Shown here piece after piece: positions 34,630 through 49,600 of a stretch of DNA of 64,000 nt (position 1 is the first letter of the stretch; every line of letters starts with the position of its first letter). The DNA is taken from assembly GCA_017165825.1 (NCBI GenBank), contig CM029378.1:20964282-21028281 (forward strand). The letters run 5' to 3'. The translations under genes were made by a program, and so were the position numbers. Origin of the DNA: Hepsetus odoe. Its lineage: Eukaryota; Chordata; Actinopteri; Characiformes; Hepsetidae. The notes under the pieces were generated by a model. It had not been told where the DNA came from, made no database searches, and was given only the letters and a program-made list of their open reading frames with translations.

Positions 34630-37600
34630 ATGGCTCCCAGCACACTGCACTTGTGGTTATTTGTCATTTTCGCCGTTTATCCGGGCTTTGGATTTAACAT
34701 TGACGTGCGTTTCCCGGTCATCAAGGAGGGAAAGACCCAAGGCAGCTTTTTTGGGTTTTCCGTCGCTCAGCACAAACAGACCGAAAAGACAAATAAGTAC
34801 CTGTGAGTAGTTTTCCAACCTTTCTTCTCAAGCGTATGTAAAAAAAAATGTGTGTGCGTGTGTTCGAGTTCGGAGTCAAGATTGTAAACAGGACACCGCT
34901 TTCATTCATTTATCACAATGTCTTACAGAAAGGTTGACTTTCGCCACATATATTATACTAAAAGCTGTTAAAAGGTGACACTTTTTTCTTCGTCAGCACC
35001 TGCTGGACAGCATAGCCTGTTTCCACCTTTCCGCGCTGCGTTCACTTAACAGCTCCCCTACCAGAGGTAAACCCACTGCAGCCTGTTAAAGGACTTTAAA
35101 CAACGATTAAAAAAAAGTTTAAGGAAGTTCTTTAACGTGTCTTTTAATCAAGCGTGACTTTCCAGCTTAAGTCACAGGTGACCATGTTGCCCTTGTAGTG
35201 GAAAACTAGCCCCCTCCTCCCTCCTGAGGAGAAAGCACAAAGTATTTATCCTTCTTATTCTGAATAAATGTATGTAAAAAGTATCCACTGAGTGATAGAT
35301 GTAACACTTTATGATTTGTTAATTAACCCGTTGCTCATTCAACTTTCAGCACAAAAGTATTTCTGTACAACACTGAATGCTTTCCTCAGCCTGAAGGGAA
35401 TGCAGACACCAGCGTTATCTGCCAGAAACCTGGAATGTGGCGATGCCTCTCTGAGACAGTCTAGGATTTAGCCTTAGGGCACAAAACAGTAAGGGTGAGT
35501 GCAGGTGAATGAGCTAGTCTTGGGCCACATCCAAAAGAAAGCCTGAGTTGGAGGACATGGAGTGAATTTGTGGAGCAGCCCACTGGAAACATTTTATTAG
35601 ACTTTCCTGGCCTTTTGTTAAGAGTTGGCACACTTGTCTACACAACAGAAACAGTAAGTCCCCAGAGTACCGTGTTAACACCTGCACTGTCTAAATCGTG
35701 GTTGACATTTCTGCAGTTTATGATACACTTTCATTTCACCTTTTACAAACTTACAAGAGAGAATAACAAACCCAAAGCCTGCATTTTTCATTCTGTGTTT
35801 CATTGCATGATGTTTGAGTGATGAGTTGTTGATTGCAAACTTGCTTTTAGGTTAGAGCAGATTAGATGCATTTCTGTTTCTTTTAAGTGGTACAGAGCCA
35901 ATACATTTAGCATTTAAACAAAACAAAATCATAAATGCAGCATAAACTACTTTCCTTAGAATTAATTCCCAGGTGGAGCTGTATGTTAAAGTATGTACAG
36001 TGTTACAGACAATGGAACAGTATATACAGTATAATAATATGTACACTGTAATAAACATGTGATGTTTTTAAGTCCTATGCACATACATAGGCTTTACTTA
36101 TTATCAAAATCTTCTGAACCCAGAAGGAATCTATATTGCGCTTATGAATGTCAATGGCTAAAAATGATTCTGGTGAAGCCCTTTCAAAGCTCTCAATGTT
36201 GTGGGACTGCTGAGGGTCCCTGAAGTACCCCAAACTCTTAAACTCTGATTTTCATTTTCCTTATTTGGCACTTCCTGTTCAGCTGAGATGAAGCTATCAT
36301 CATGCAGCATCTGTGCCTGCTGAAGGCACTTCAAAGGACAGTAGTATTTAATAAGTGCCATGCTTTTGTTTCTGGCATTGCTTTAAACATAATCTGTACA
36401 GTGCAAATTTTAATCACTATGTGAGCAACAAAAAGACCATCTAATTCAGAATGAGAAGAAAGTGATCCTTACAACTTTAAAGTGATTGCTGGATTGATAC
36501 TTCATATTGTTCAGTCTGTGTAACATGAGAGGAGGCCACATGGTAGAGTGGATCTAGGAACAGGGGGATCATCAGCAGGGTGCACTTCACAAAAGAGGTA
36601 GCACATAGTTTTAAGAGAAGTATTTGTAAATGACAGATAAGAACACACTTGCTTTCCTTTTAACTGGATGACTCTTAAGCAGGGACTCATAAGGTACTTT
36701 ACACACCAGTAAATTGACTTCATGACCTAAAAATGTTTAAGTGGCAACTATTAAATAGACAGTATAGTCTGTGTCTCATAAAAAGTATTTGAAATTGGCC
36801 ATAAAGGTTCCCCAGCACCAGATAAACTATAACATTTAGAATGATTTTGCAACAATTATACTTCAATAACCCCACAGATTTTTTTTAAAAACAAGAGGTT
36901 AGATGTACTGTAAAAATAAATAAAAGCTCACTTAAGAAATCATTCATTTACTCCTAAGTTCTATACAAAGTCTGTAATAAGGATCGGACAAAAACTGGAC
37001 ATTTCCAAATTAAATTTATTAATGTCAGAACCATCGACATGTTTCATGTGACCACCGATTCAGGCTGCAGCAGTTTAACCTGCATCATATTGCAGTAGAC
37101 AGTCTGTTGCTTCCTGTAGTACGACTAGACAGGAAGACCAACACCTAAAGAGGACATCAGTCTGAGCTCTGTGTACATTTTTTGGATTGCTTTTTGAATG
37201 ATGCACATTATATGGCAGCTGATCAGAGCAGAGTTTACATATATATCAGGTCGGGTAACAAAAGTAACCTATTTATTTATTTTATAAATTACTTTTATAA
37301 AAAAAAAAAAGAAAAAAAAACAGCCTTGTAATAAGTGTATTGTAAGTGTTCTTAGCACTTTTCTTCTGAAGAACATTTTGGGGATAAAAAAATAAATAAA
37401 AGGAAAACAAGGCCTGATTGCAGATGTGTGCTAATTTATCAGGCATTCTTTCTTCTTGCTACACTGCAGGCCACTTTAGTCTATTGAGGACATTGTCCAG
37501 ACACTACTCCTTCTGCAGCATATCCTGGGAGGTTGGAATGTGCTAAATTAAGTTGTCGCGTGTCCAGTGTTAACAGAGGGTTCTTATTTCCTGTCACCTA

Positions 37601-40600
37601 ATTTTATAGCAGACCCAATATCTCTACAGCCTCACTATAGAGATGGGAACCCCAGTTGCTAACATTAAGCAGTTGCTTGAGGAACTCCAGCATGACAATT
37701 TCAGATATTCAGGTGGTGAGGAGATGCATTAGGCATTCTATAGTATAGTTTAGAGATGACAGGTACTCTTGCTGGTACCTGTCTGTCACAGATCACTCTT
37801 GCCACCCATTCCAACCTGCCTGCACTCTCTTCTGATGTAACCCAAGTCAACTGCTAATTTAAAAAGGCTTAGGAAGTAAACTAATAAAATGCATAATAAG
37901 AACTAAAAAAAATGACACAACAGTAATTTATCCAGTGTAATAAATCACAAATGCAAGAAATTTTGGGAAGATTTGCAGCCTTGTTTCCTGACACATGACC
38001 CATACAAGGTGACCCACGCAAGTACTTTTCAGTTTAAATGTTCTTTTTAACTATTTAAACTGAAAAGTACTTGTGTGGGTTTTATGTTATGAATAGGCTT
38101 GGGCAGACCACAGATAGATTGCTGCTTGGATTTAAAACATTTCTATAAAAAATAGAAATAATGATATGATAATGATAATTCAGAAGATTATATTTTCAAA
38201 CAATGCACACTTTATTTTAATACTCTATTAGGTAAAACAATAAACACTGAGAAAAACACTGCTTGATTTTTCTATCCAGAAGTTCATTGCAGTGTAATTT
38301 ATTTTGATAACCATGCCATGTCACCATACTTCTCACTCTTACTCTTTATGTCAACTTGAAAACTAACCCAAGCATTTCCTACTGGCACTTCTTACTAACT
38401 TCATAAACCTCCTTAGTATTGTTTTCTGTCTGTGGAGGGTCTGCAGGTTCTTGGTTAGTAGATCAGGCACTGGAGATGTTCTCTGGCCTTTCATTGGCTC
38501 TTTTAGTCCCTTGACCTTGAGGAATGTGAGGAATGCTTCATCCTTTCCTACTCAGAGGACTTGCCAGGTTGCAGGTTGGGACAGGCCTGGGAGAGTGAAC
38601 TTTGAAACCTGCCTCACAAGCATTGTGAGCCCTGAAGGATTAGTGCTATATCACAGGCCATCCCCCCCAAACACACACACACACACACACACACACATCC
38701 TCCACCCATCAACCTCAACACTCACATACACAGGCCTTGTTCCTGCACATTTATATATTTTACAGCAATTTGCTGGTGAATTGGGCAAACATCAATAGTC
38801 CTTTCTCATCATTGGCTGGAGGCCACAAGTTGAGTTGAGCTCCATGGCTCTCTCTCTGTATGTCTTGCTCTCTCTCTTTCTCTTTCAGTTCAGTGTTCCT
38901 CCAGCTAGCCTTTTTATATATCGGCTACATTGCTACAATTTCATGACAGTACATTTACATTTATGGCATTTAGCAGACGCTCTTATCCAGAGCGACTTAC
39001 ATGTCCTAATTACAGGGACAGTCCCCCTGGAGCAACTCAGGGTTAAGGGTCTTGCCCAGTGGTGGTAGTGCCACTGTGGTAGTTCGAACCAGGGATTCGA
39101 TCCAGGATTCTTGATCCAGAGGTCCGTAGGCAAGTACCCTATCATTAGACCACCGCTACCCATGTACCCACCCAGTACAATTTAATGACACAGTGAAGTC
39201 TTTTTCTGGCTTTTTTTTCTGTTAACAAGTCTTGAAACATATCTTGGCTAAAGGCCAAAATACAGACTTGAAAAATATAGATCTGATTTTTGGTCTGACC
39301 TTTGCTTAAATTGACCAACATGCTTGTTTCAAATTACTCATGTCCCTATTTTGCCTACTTAAGTAACTGGGCATAGTCATCATTATTCATATGCAATGTT
39401 AGAAAGTTACCAATGTTAAAAGTACATTTGGCAGCTACATTCCCTTAATGTGTAAATTACAGTTTCAAACCATTAGTCACTGGCATTCATCAAAAATTTC
39501 ACCTCCCTCAAACAAAACATTCTTTCCATAAATAATTATTATCTTTGCTTTCTTTTATTAATTCCTTACCTCCCATTTTTCTTGTTATCTCCCAGCGCCT
39601 ACTCATTTATTTTCTCCTCAGCGAGAGAGAAAATACTAAGTAGTTCTCTTAAAAAGGATATGAAAACTTAAGTCGGATGTTTGTAATGTCCCATTGATTA
39701 ATTTCATTTTTGTCTATATCTGAAGAATAATAATTTAAAAAACTCCAAGACTTGGCAACATTCCTGGAGGGTTACTTTATTTGCAGTTGTTAAAGTGTTT
39801 GATTCAGTTGTTGGCTGTTCAAAGAAGCAGCTGCATTGCATGATGGTCCCCTACATAATGTTTCAGTGGCATGCTGGTGAGTATTGAATCTTTATAATCA
39901 GCATATAAATTCTGAAAAAAGACCAAAGCACCCATTGCAAGTGTTATTACAGTTGACTTGTAGACACTAAAATGACTGCATAACTTCATGTGGCTATATC
40001 AAAAAACAACTAAATGTCATCAAGGCCACTATTTTGCTAAGATAGTAGTTTGTCCAGCAGCCAAGCTCACATGGTTTCCTCCTCATCAGCACTGAAAGTG
40101 AAAGTCACAACCCTTGTCATTGCGAGGTCACAGCACAGCACACGTGAACCACAAAGAAATTGGACCTCTGCATTTAACCCATACACACCGTGCAGCAGTG
40201 GGCAGCTATTGAAAGCGCCCGGGGAGCAGTGACAGGGATGGTACCTTGCTCAAGGGAACCTCAGGGGCAACCTACTGGTGAGGGAATCGAACCCACAATC
40301 TTCCGATGTGGGGGCAACTCCCTAACCACTAGGCCACCGCTGCCCCGGACCTCTGCATTTAACCCATGCAAACACCGTGCAGCAGTGGGCAGCTATTGAA
40401 AGTGCCCGGGGAGCAGTGACAGGGACAGTACCTTGCTCAAGGGTACCTCAGGGCAACCTACTGGTGAGGGGATTCGAACCCACAATCTTCCGATGCAGTG
40501 ACCACTAGGCCAAAGACTACATTAAAGTACCCATTGCAAGCGTTATTACAGTTGACTTGTAGACACTAAAATGACTGCATAACTTCATGTGGCTACATCT

Positions 40601-43600
40601 AAAAACAACTAAATGTCATCAAGGCCACTTTGCAACTATTTTGCTAAGGTAGTAGTTTGTCCAGCAGCCAAGCTCACATGGTTTCCTCCTCATCAGCACT
40701 GAAAGTGAAAGTGGCAACCCTTGTCATTGCGAGGTCACAGCACACGTGACAATTGTAGTCCAACTGTAGTGGTGACCTGTAGTCCAAATTTATTATTATT
40801 TTTTTTAATCCTTTATTATTATCCCACGAATGGGAAATTTGTTCTCTGCATTTCACCCATACACACACGTGCAGCAGTGGGCAGCTATTGAAAGCGTCCA
40901 GGGAGCAGTGACAGGGATGGTATCTTGCTCAAGGGTACCTCAGGGCAACCCACTGGGGGGGAATCGAACCCACAATCTTCTAATCCGGGGCAAACTCCCT
41001 AACCACTAGGCCACCGCTACCCATTTAAGCCCTTTTCTCACAAATATATAATTAATCTAACTAGGTCTAATGAATACGTTATTCAGAGTAAGAATGCAGT
41101 GCTTTTATAGAGTCACCATGAATCAGTACAATAAAATTAATCCCAATTTTATCACTTCAGAGCAGCTGTGTTGAATAAAAAGGGAAAAAATTAGCTGCAT
41201 CCTCCTCTGGTTTTACAAAACAGTAATATCATTTGTGTGAGATAGTACAACAAAAAACAAGGTCTGGTAACTTCATTAAATTTCCACAGTTGGAGATGGA
41301 GGTTTTCCAGTTAGGCCTGAGCTGAGGCACATGAGAAATATTTTGGCCATGAAAAGTGCCTCCTGGGGGATATTACTGTGCCTTCTCCAATGGGGAATGG
41401 CCTTTTCTGCCTCCTCTCAAGCAGATCAGCTGAAAGCTTTTGGTTAAGAAGACGATAAGGGGCCTCAGGTGTGTTGTTTTTGAAGCCAGCAAGAGCCAAA
41501 CTCAAACAGGAGAATATGAACAAGAATGACCCCAGAGTACCCTTTCCCAGGGAACACTAATGTTTTGGCAACATGACATATCATTCTGCACTGCACTTTA
41601 CACAGCTAAGCTGGGGTTATGCTAAGATATCATGTGGTTACTATAACAACTATAATATTATAGGCTTTTCTAGCTATATAATGGGTATCATCAATACTTC
41701 TGGAAAACAAAAACTGCATGACAAACTGATCAATTGCAGTTTATTTATATACATTCAATTTCATTAAACCAATGTAATTGTATAGTAACTGTATAAATTA
41801 TACATGAGTATTTCATAATGTAATTTCTTTTTATATTCTGTATATTTATTTCCATGTGGTGGCATGTTGCATGTTCTCCCCCTTTCAGTCCAAAAGACAT
41901 CACATCTTCACATCTAGTGGATTGAAGAAGTTAAATTGTCCATAGATATAATTGTATGTGTGTTTGGGTGTCTGCCCTGTGGTGAACTCTAACCTTTCAT
42001 CCTGTGAGCTTTGGAAAAGGCTCCAGATCCTTTAGGATAAGATAATGAAATGATAAAAATCTAAAACTACTGTTTCATAACTTTTTCACAAACTTTAGAA
42101 AATTAAACAAATGTCCACCCTTAATCCACATACTCAGTGAAAGCTCATATTTCTATTTCACTTCAGTTTTTCCTCCCAAGCTGACAGAGGTCAGGTCAGT
42201 GGTGTCCATTAGTCAGCTTTTTCTGAAAAATATCTCATCTCGATAATTCCTTTTAGCAAAAGTGCAGTGGTAAGTGAAGTGACTATTTTTGTCATTGTGA
42301 AATATGGGGAAGCTAATGAAAGTGCTAGGGAGCATTGATGGGTACGATACCTTGCTCAAGGGTACCTCAGGGTAACCTACTGGTCTGGGATTTGAACCCA
42401 GAACCTTCCAATCCTGGGACCTAGTGCTTAACCACTGGAGTCAGACTTATTATGTTTGGGCTTTCTGAATGTGCCACATTGATTTCACAGTTTGGTATAA
42501 ATAAATAACATTGAAAAAGGAGACAAAAGTGTTCAGGTATGATATTAAGATCTCTTTTATACATCTGAATGTAAAACTGCGCTTTACATGCCCTTTTTTC
42601 ATGACTTATAGAAATGGTAAAAAAAATAAGTGCAATAAAATCTTATTGCATTAACTTATATTACATTGAAAAGGATTCTGTAACCAAAATGTAAAATCAA
42701 AAGGAAAAACAACAGAGCAAACTTTCTGTCTGTCTAGTATCAAGATAAAGCATTATGCAGAATCCATCATTTAAATGTTTAAATTCTTACATTTTACCTT
42801 TGATGACTAGTGAAGTAGAGGTATTATAGGTTGCCTTTGACAGTAAATTGGAATAAAGCCAATTTAAGTGTCAGATTTAAAGGCCACACAATTAAATGGC
42901 ACCACTATTTAAATCAGACTATGTTGGAATGAATGGCATACTATTTTGGGATGGATGGCATACTATGTCAGGATGGAAGTCTTTTGATCACAGAGTAAAA
43001 TTTAAACTCTGGTTTGTTGAAAGCCAACTTAGGTATGATTGCATCTTCTAAGCCAAAACAGGAGGGCTGAAAGAATATGGTAATTGTTTGGTTGGGCTAT
43101 TATTATACCTTATTTTTTCAATAGTGTTACAGAGTTTCTTGATGGGCTTTTTTAATGGGCTATATTACAATGAGTGTCATTATTGGAAGAAAAATTTAAT
43201 TTGCAGCTTAATAAAAACCATTTCCCCTATTTGATTGAGAGCGTGGTGATAATTCATGCTGTGTGTGATGTCTATGGCATATAAAGATTTTAGTTACAAT
43301 GACTGCATGCTCCTTGCCTTCAGAATAAAAGATTTTTTTTTTCACTATATGTTTGGGCTTTGATGCAGATGATGCATTTATTTTAGAGACTGAGCCCTTG
43401 AGCAAAAAAATGGATGCTAGTATGCATACACAATGCCTGTAATTGGAGGTATTCTCAATATAGTCCTTTAGGCTTTACAGCTGTTGATTGAAGTATTAGA
43501 ATAAAGGCCTAGCAGTTGGTGCCAAGAGGACAGGATGTTTGTCTAATAGGTATACCAATGACAGATTTGCCTTTATGTACGCACACACATACACACTCTC

Positions 43601-46600
43601 ACACACACACAAGTAAACATTAACGGCAGTGCTTAAGTAGATGACTGGTTCAGACTAGTTATGTTTAGTTTTAGTTTGATTGAAGTTATTTCATTACCCT
43701 TAGATACAGTTCTTTAGTAACAAAACCACAATGCACAATGATTAATTGCACAATGGAAAATGCACGATGGTTATTTCTCCTCACTTATGGCTGGTCACAC
43801 GTTTTGTCAGAAAGTGCAAACTCAAAAAATTTGGTCCATGGCAAATAGTTTTTGTAAGTAGAGAAGTTTGCAACTTATATTTAGTTATTCAAATAGGAAG
43901 AACATTTGTGCTTGAGTCTATTGTGTGACAATGCACCATTCAAACTTTTCCCACATTTGGTGAAACCATTTGATTCAGAATTAAAATTGAATTACTTGTT
44001 GCTGACTAAAGAATTAAGGTTTCACATACTCAGCTTCACTCACTCTGCAGACATATATAGTAGTACCTTAAATCAGAGACTTTTTTGTCATTCTTAGAAA
44101 TGTTTTGCCGTGACCAATCTATTGATTTCATTCCACATTTACATAATTCAGGATTGATTGATTAAACATCCCTTGCTTGAAAAAGATGAGGTATTTTACA
44201 TTGGCAGAGCTTCTGACTATTTATAGTTTTCAGCAAGGAAATAAGAAATGCCAATATGTTTAATTCACATACCTCCTGGAAATTGGGAGCATCAATTAGG
44301 TTTGTATGATTTTTTATTATGGTGCTTATGCATGTGAGTACAAAGGACTTAACAGAAAACAGAATAACAGAGACAGTACACAGTCCACATGCGTGGTCTA
44401 TAGTCAAAGTGTGAATGCAAACTAGTATCAGGAGCCTGGTGAAATGGCACATCAAAAATGCGTTGGCAAATTAATTAAACAATTAACAGAAGTTGCTTTG
44501 AGGTCAGTCTCAGAAATTGTCTTACTTTCTATTCCTTATTGTAGTCCTGACTGTGCTTATGATTACTATTATTATGAATAAAGGCTGCTGGTGCAAGGTG
44601 TGGCCCACCTGAGTAAATCCTGAACAATTAGATCCCTATGTCAAGAGCAGCTATGCTGGTAGCATTTATCTTTGTTTATCTTCCTTCACTGTGTCCGTGG
44701 CTTTTATGTTCACCCTTGCCTCTGCCCAAGTTCTCTCCCTTGTTTCCTTTTATTCATAAAAAGAACATTTTTTTCCTCTCATTTGTCCCTCAGCTGCACG
44801 GCTGTTGTAAAAAAGTTGACTCTGTGATTTGTCTTTGTAGCCTGCCCAATGTTTTGGCTTGTTTGACTCTCCTCTGTACTCCTATAATCATTAATTAAAG
44901 TGATGGGGAAGGAAAAAAGACATTTAGTAATCAAAGTATTACTAACCAAAAATCTAGCCTACGATGTGAGCAAGAGAAATTTAAACAGACTCCAAATGCA
45001 CCTTGATAATACTGCATTGTTTTGATGTAAGGCCATAGAAGCCTAATAGAGATATATGAACCATAATCAAATTCTCCCTCCCCTTTACAAAGTAGTAATT
45101 GTATATAATTACCCCATTTATTAACTGCTAACCTAATAAAGGGCTTTGTTCCCTGCTTAAAATGGTAAACTCAATATTACAACTGAATTTTTGTAGCATA
45201 TAGCATTTACCGGTTTACAATAAACTGAAACTGTAATCAAGTCAATAGTGAATGTTAGAAAACTATCCAGTTATTACTTCACTGAGTACATTTAGTAGGC
45301 AGTGCATCCATTGATGTAGCATTCTTACTGTGCAAATGCATGGTCAAAAAGGTGATTCTGTTTGTTGGTCTTGGGCACCTTTTATATCCTTCAGTACAGT
45401 AGATGTTCGGTCTAGGCAGCTTCATACAATGCCTAGTATCAATCTGGCTGCAACTATATTTATATAAGGGGAAAAAGCTGACTCTGGGGCTGACTCTGGG
45501 GTATATCTGGGGCTGACTCATGATGCTTTTTCATCAGTGCATTTCTGTTTAAACTGGCATGTGTGGTGTTTGGCATGACTGTGCGATAGACAAGAGAACA
45601 TCAGGAATGGAAACTTGTTTTATGAATTTTGTCAATTAAACCATGTACAGGTGCTTTTATAGGCTTGCGAAATACAAAACTTCAATTATTGTGAAAAAAA
45701 TCAGTGTTTAAAAATAACAATAATAAAAAATGTGTTTTCATTAATATATTACAATGTGATATTTTGTGTTACAATATGAAACTGTAAACAAATATATATA
45801 TACTTCCAAACATGCTGTTACCTTTTTTCTCCAAAAGAAACAGCATGCTATTGGCTAGTTAAAAAAAAAAAACCCAATGGACAGCTTCCTGCTGATTCAG
45901 TTGAAAAGCTCCTGGAGCAGAATTTGCTGAAAAAGAAAAATTCCCCAGATAAATGATATCAAATATTTCTGCCAAAAAACGAGTCTGTTCCATAGAACCT
46001 ATAGAACATTCTGTGATTATTTTGGTTCTGTTAACATCTGACACCTTCAGAGGTTTTTTGTGTTTTGAAAGGTCAGTTCTTTTTTGGCGGCGTTGTGAGC
46101 AAACGCACCTGAAGACCCTCTTGCTGCAATTATCACCAAAGTGGAACTATTGGTGGAAGCTAGGCAGCAAGGGGGAATAAATAGAACATTGCAATGGGTA
46201 GCGGGTGCGTTGGCGTTTTGGTTCCCCATGTGATGCAGCATGAAGTTCATTCTCAGAAAAGTCTGCTATTTGTCTGCTTTCATATGAACCATAGTGTTGA
46301 TGATGACCTTGTTTGTGGGCATGTTCAACCCTGCTAGACGTTTATTGTTAGCGGTTAGCATTAGCCTCCGCGCTAACATTCTTTGTTAAATTTCCCGTAT
46401 ATTCAGATAGACCCCAGTTTTCCTCGTTCAGGCATGTGCTTAAATGTCCCTCATTAGTCTGATGTCTGATGATTTAGTGTATACCTGCCAGTCTGGCCTT
46501 TAGTTGTGATTGGCTTACAGAACAGAAAAACCCAGACACCTGTTATCACCTCTGTGGTAACTCAAGCAAGCTACTCAAACACTCTTCATGTCTGCCTACC

Positions 46601-49600
46601 AAGAATACCAGCTGATAGTGGATACAGTCATAAAGGAAAGAACTCGCACTCAAGACCTGGAAGCAGCTTAACTTTAACATGTAACTTGCAGCTCTAAAAC
46701 AGTATTTTTCTAGGAAGCATGCTTCACATTGGGACACATAGCATAGGCAGTTATAAGCTTATTCTTTTTTCTTCTCTTAATAAAAGAGTGATACAAGATC
46801 TGATGTGTTACTTTTAAACAGTGCCGTCTTTGAGCCATGGTTAGATGAGGTAAAAAAAAAAAAAAATGAATGTCTGTCTTAAGAAAACAACAAAAAATGT
46901 TTCCCAGGATTTCTCCTAGTTCTCCTGCCATTTAATTGCCATGTTAATGTCAATTGACTGAACTTTTTAAAATCCATTTTTGCATTATACTATTATACCT
47001 TATACTCTTTCCAATTCCCACATAAAAAGACATTCAACATTTAAAAGTTACAAAAAGGATATAAAGGACCAGCCTAATAAGGACCGGCTTCTTGCATTGC
47101 ACATGTAAATCTTTTGCCCAATCAAGACAACTTTGTAATGTTCTGCACTGTTCACCTCTTCTTTACTGTGACAGAACTGCTAGTCATTCTTTATTTAAGC
47201 AGAAACATGCAACCCTCAACACCGCAATCTCAATAATCCAAGATCTCACTAGCTTGTTCATGGTTTGTAGACCTCAGAAGAACTTGAAATGAAAGTGAAA
47301 AAAAGACGACTGTGATGCATGCTTTAAAATACTGTGCTTATTTTTGCTAATTCAGAGAAACCAATTTTAATACAAAGTCAGTCCTGTCAGATGAACAGAT
47401 GAAGTGAAGACAACTATTTGATGATGAATGAGGCCAGCCTCATCTCATTTTTTTGGGCCACTTGACTCACTAAAATGCACTGCTCTTGGATTAGCAGTAG
47501 GCCATGCCCCAGTTTCTCATGGTTTAAGTCTTAGCAATGGCTTTGTTGACTGTTTCCACAAAGCATGCTGTTTCTGTGAGCAAAGTTCAATTAGTTACAT
47601 TGGCTGCTGGCATATTATACCCTTCACACATTAAGTGTTTTTTTTTTTTCCGTTTTACCACAATTTATGTCTTGACTAACATGATTGACCAACAATGCAT
47701 TTTAGGTACATCACTTGCCCTATTGCAGTTTATTGCTCAATGTTCTGTTAATAAATGCTGATTGAATTAGAAATTAATATTTCAAATGATGATGGTTCTG
47801 TTCAGAAGACAAACAGGCAAGGAAGACCTCAGAAGTCTCTTTCTCTCACACACACTCCAGGCCTAGAGTAGCCTTGGTTCTGCTGACATTTTTTTAACAT
47901 TTCAAGTTCTGTAAATGCCTGTGGAATCTCAGATAAAGCTGCTACTGAGTGATCATGAAAGCCAAGGCCTCTCCCTCAATAGCAAATCAGTCACTGCTGG
48001 AGAAAGAAGTGAACTAATAGTGACTAATTGTCTTTGTGTGAAACACAATGGAATGCAATCTGTTTTTCTCCCAAACACACCCTGCAGGGGGCAGCTACTT
48101 TAAGCACCCAGGGAGGAGTGATGGGGAGAATACCTTGCTAACAGATACATCAGGGCAATTTACAGGTCTCGGATTTGAACCCACAACCTTCCTATCTTGG
48201 GGCCAACACCCTAACCAGGCCAGGTAGGCCAGGTAACTGGAAATGCAGAGGAGCTTTTGTCTGTTTTTCATGTGCTATCAGCAAAGTTATATAATATATA
48301 AGTCATCCTTAATTCTAGAAAGGTCTATCCCTAAAACAATAAATATGTTTATTACACATTACTTTTTATAGCAAACAGCCTTTATTAATTTTGAAATGAC
48401 TTTTCAGCCATTTTTTTCCCCCTTAATCAGCCTATTTGAGTACGTTGTAGGGAACTGATTGTATTGGCAAACCTGTACTTTTTAAAATTTAAACGGTAAA
48501 CTTGCTTCCCAACATGATCAACAGTGTTCATTTGTTTTCCTACTTCTCCTGCTCAGACTGTCTGCAGTACTCATTATTACCTAAGCATGAATGTACCTTT
48601 AGGTTGCAGAAATGGTTGCTTGCTGTGCTCTGGAAAATGAAGACATTTGAAAAGTTAACAGCCACTGCAGATTCCTTTAAAATTCTCAATTGCACATGAA
48701 TAGTTTTAAAAGCTGACAGTTACACTTAAAAATTAAATCACATTCATTTTTTTCATTGATTAAAATTAATTCTGATCAGCCATGAATCTGAGTTAATACA
48801 TATTAGAACACAGTTGGTAAGGATCTATGTACAGCCTCAGTCTTACAATCAATCTTTATATGCATAATAAGCCCAGCCAGAAACCCCATTTTATGCTTAA
48901 CCCGAACCAATGCAAATTGTTAAACAAAAAGAATTTTCAGATAACTACACTGACATAATGAGAAGGTCAACACAAGGAATGTGAAAGGCTTAGCACATTA
49001 GAAAAAACTTGACATCTTGCAGTGAGGTGGAATATTCTCTATCTATTCTATTCCTAGGTGTTTCAGATCTGACCCTTATATAGCTATTGGATTTTAGAAT
49101 CCAGGCTAAGACTTTCTCACCACTGAAAGTGAAAGTAACAACCCTTGTCATTGCGAGGTGAACCACAACAAAATTGGACCTCTGCTTTTAACCCATGCAC
49201 ACAAACAGTGGGCAGCTATTGAAAGCGCCCGGGGAGCAGTGACGGTGACGACACCTTGCTCAAGGATACCTCAGGGCAACCTATTGGGAAGGGGTTCGAA
49301 CCCCCGATCATGCCGCCAACGCCCTAACCACTAGGCCATTTCTGTGCATAAGCACATTATGTGCACAACCTAACTGACAAAATTCACTTTGTTCAAACAC
49401 ACAAATGAAATACTGAAAGCTAGCAACTCAGTAGTCTGACCAAAAATAGTTGCAGTAAAGCTTCTTACTAAATGCTCTTAGCTTGGCTAGCTCTGGAACC
49501 TGTCCATTTTTCTTTTGAGTTGCTATTACAGATCCATCTTTCCATGCAGCAGCCAGGTGAATGCAAACATGCATCAGCATTAGAGTGGTGGTGCCAGTTT

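Larger units (their letters stand above)
39931..41024. repeat. tandem duplication with three SINE bodies
   Basis: The block beginning CCCATTGCAAGTGTTATTAC at 39931 recurs at 40530. More than 200 bases of near-identity follow (TTGACTTGTAGACACTAAAA, GTCCAGCAGCCAAGCTCACA). Each copy runs into a reverse-oriented SINE, and a third SINE body sits between. The second copy differs by CAACTATTTTGC-type small indels and an extra segment at 40745-40845. Confidence 0.9.

Noticed and set aside
44638..44898. 86-residue hydrophobic open frame in itga3 intron 1
   Set aside because: Low-complexity Leu/Phe/Pro composition from pyrimidine-rich DNA, no domain, no splice or promoter support.
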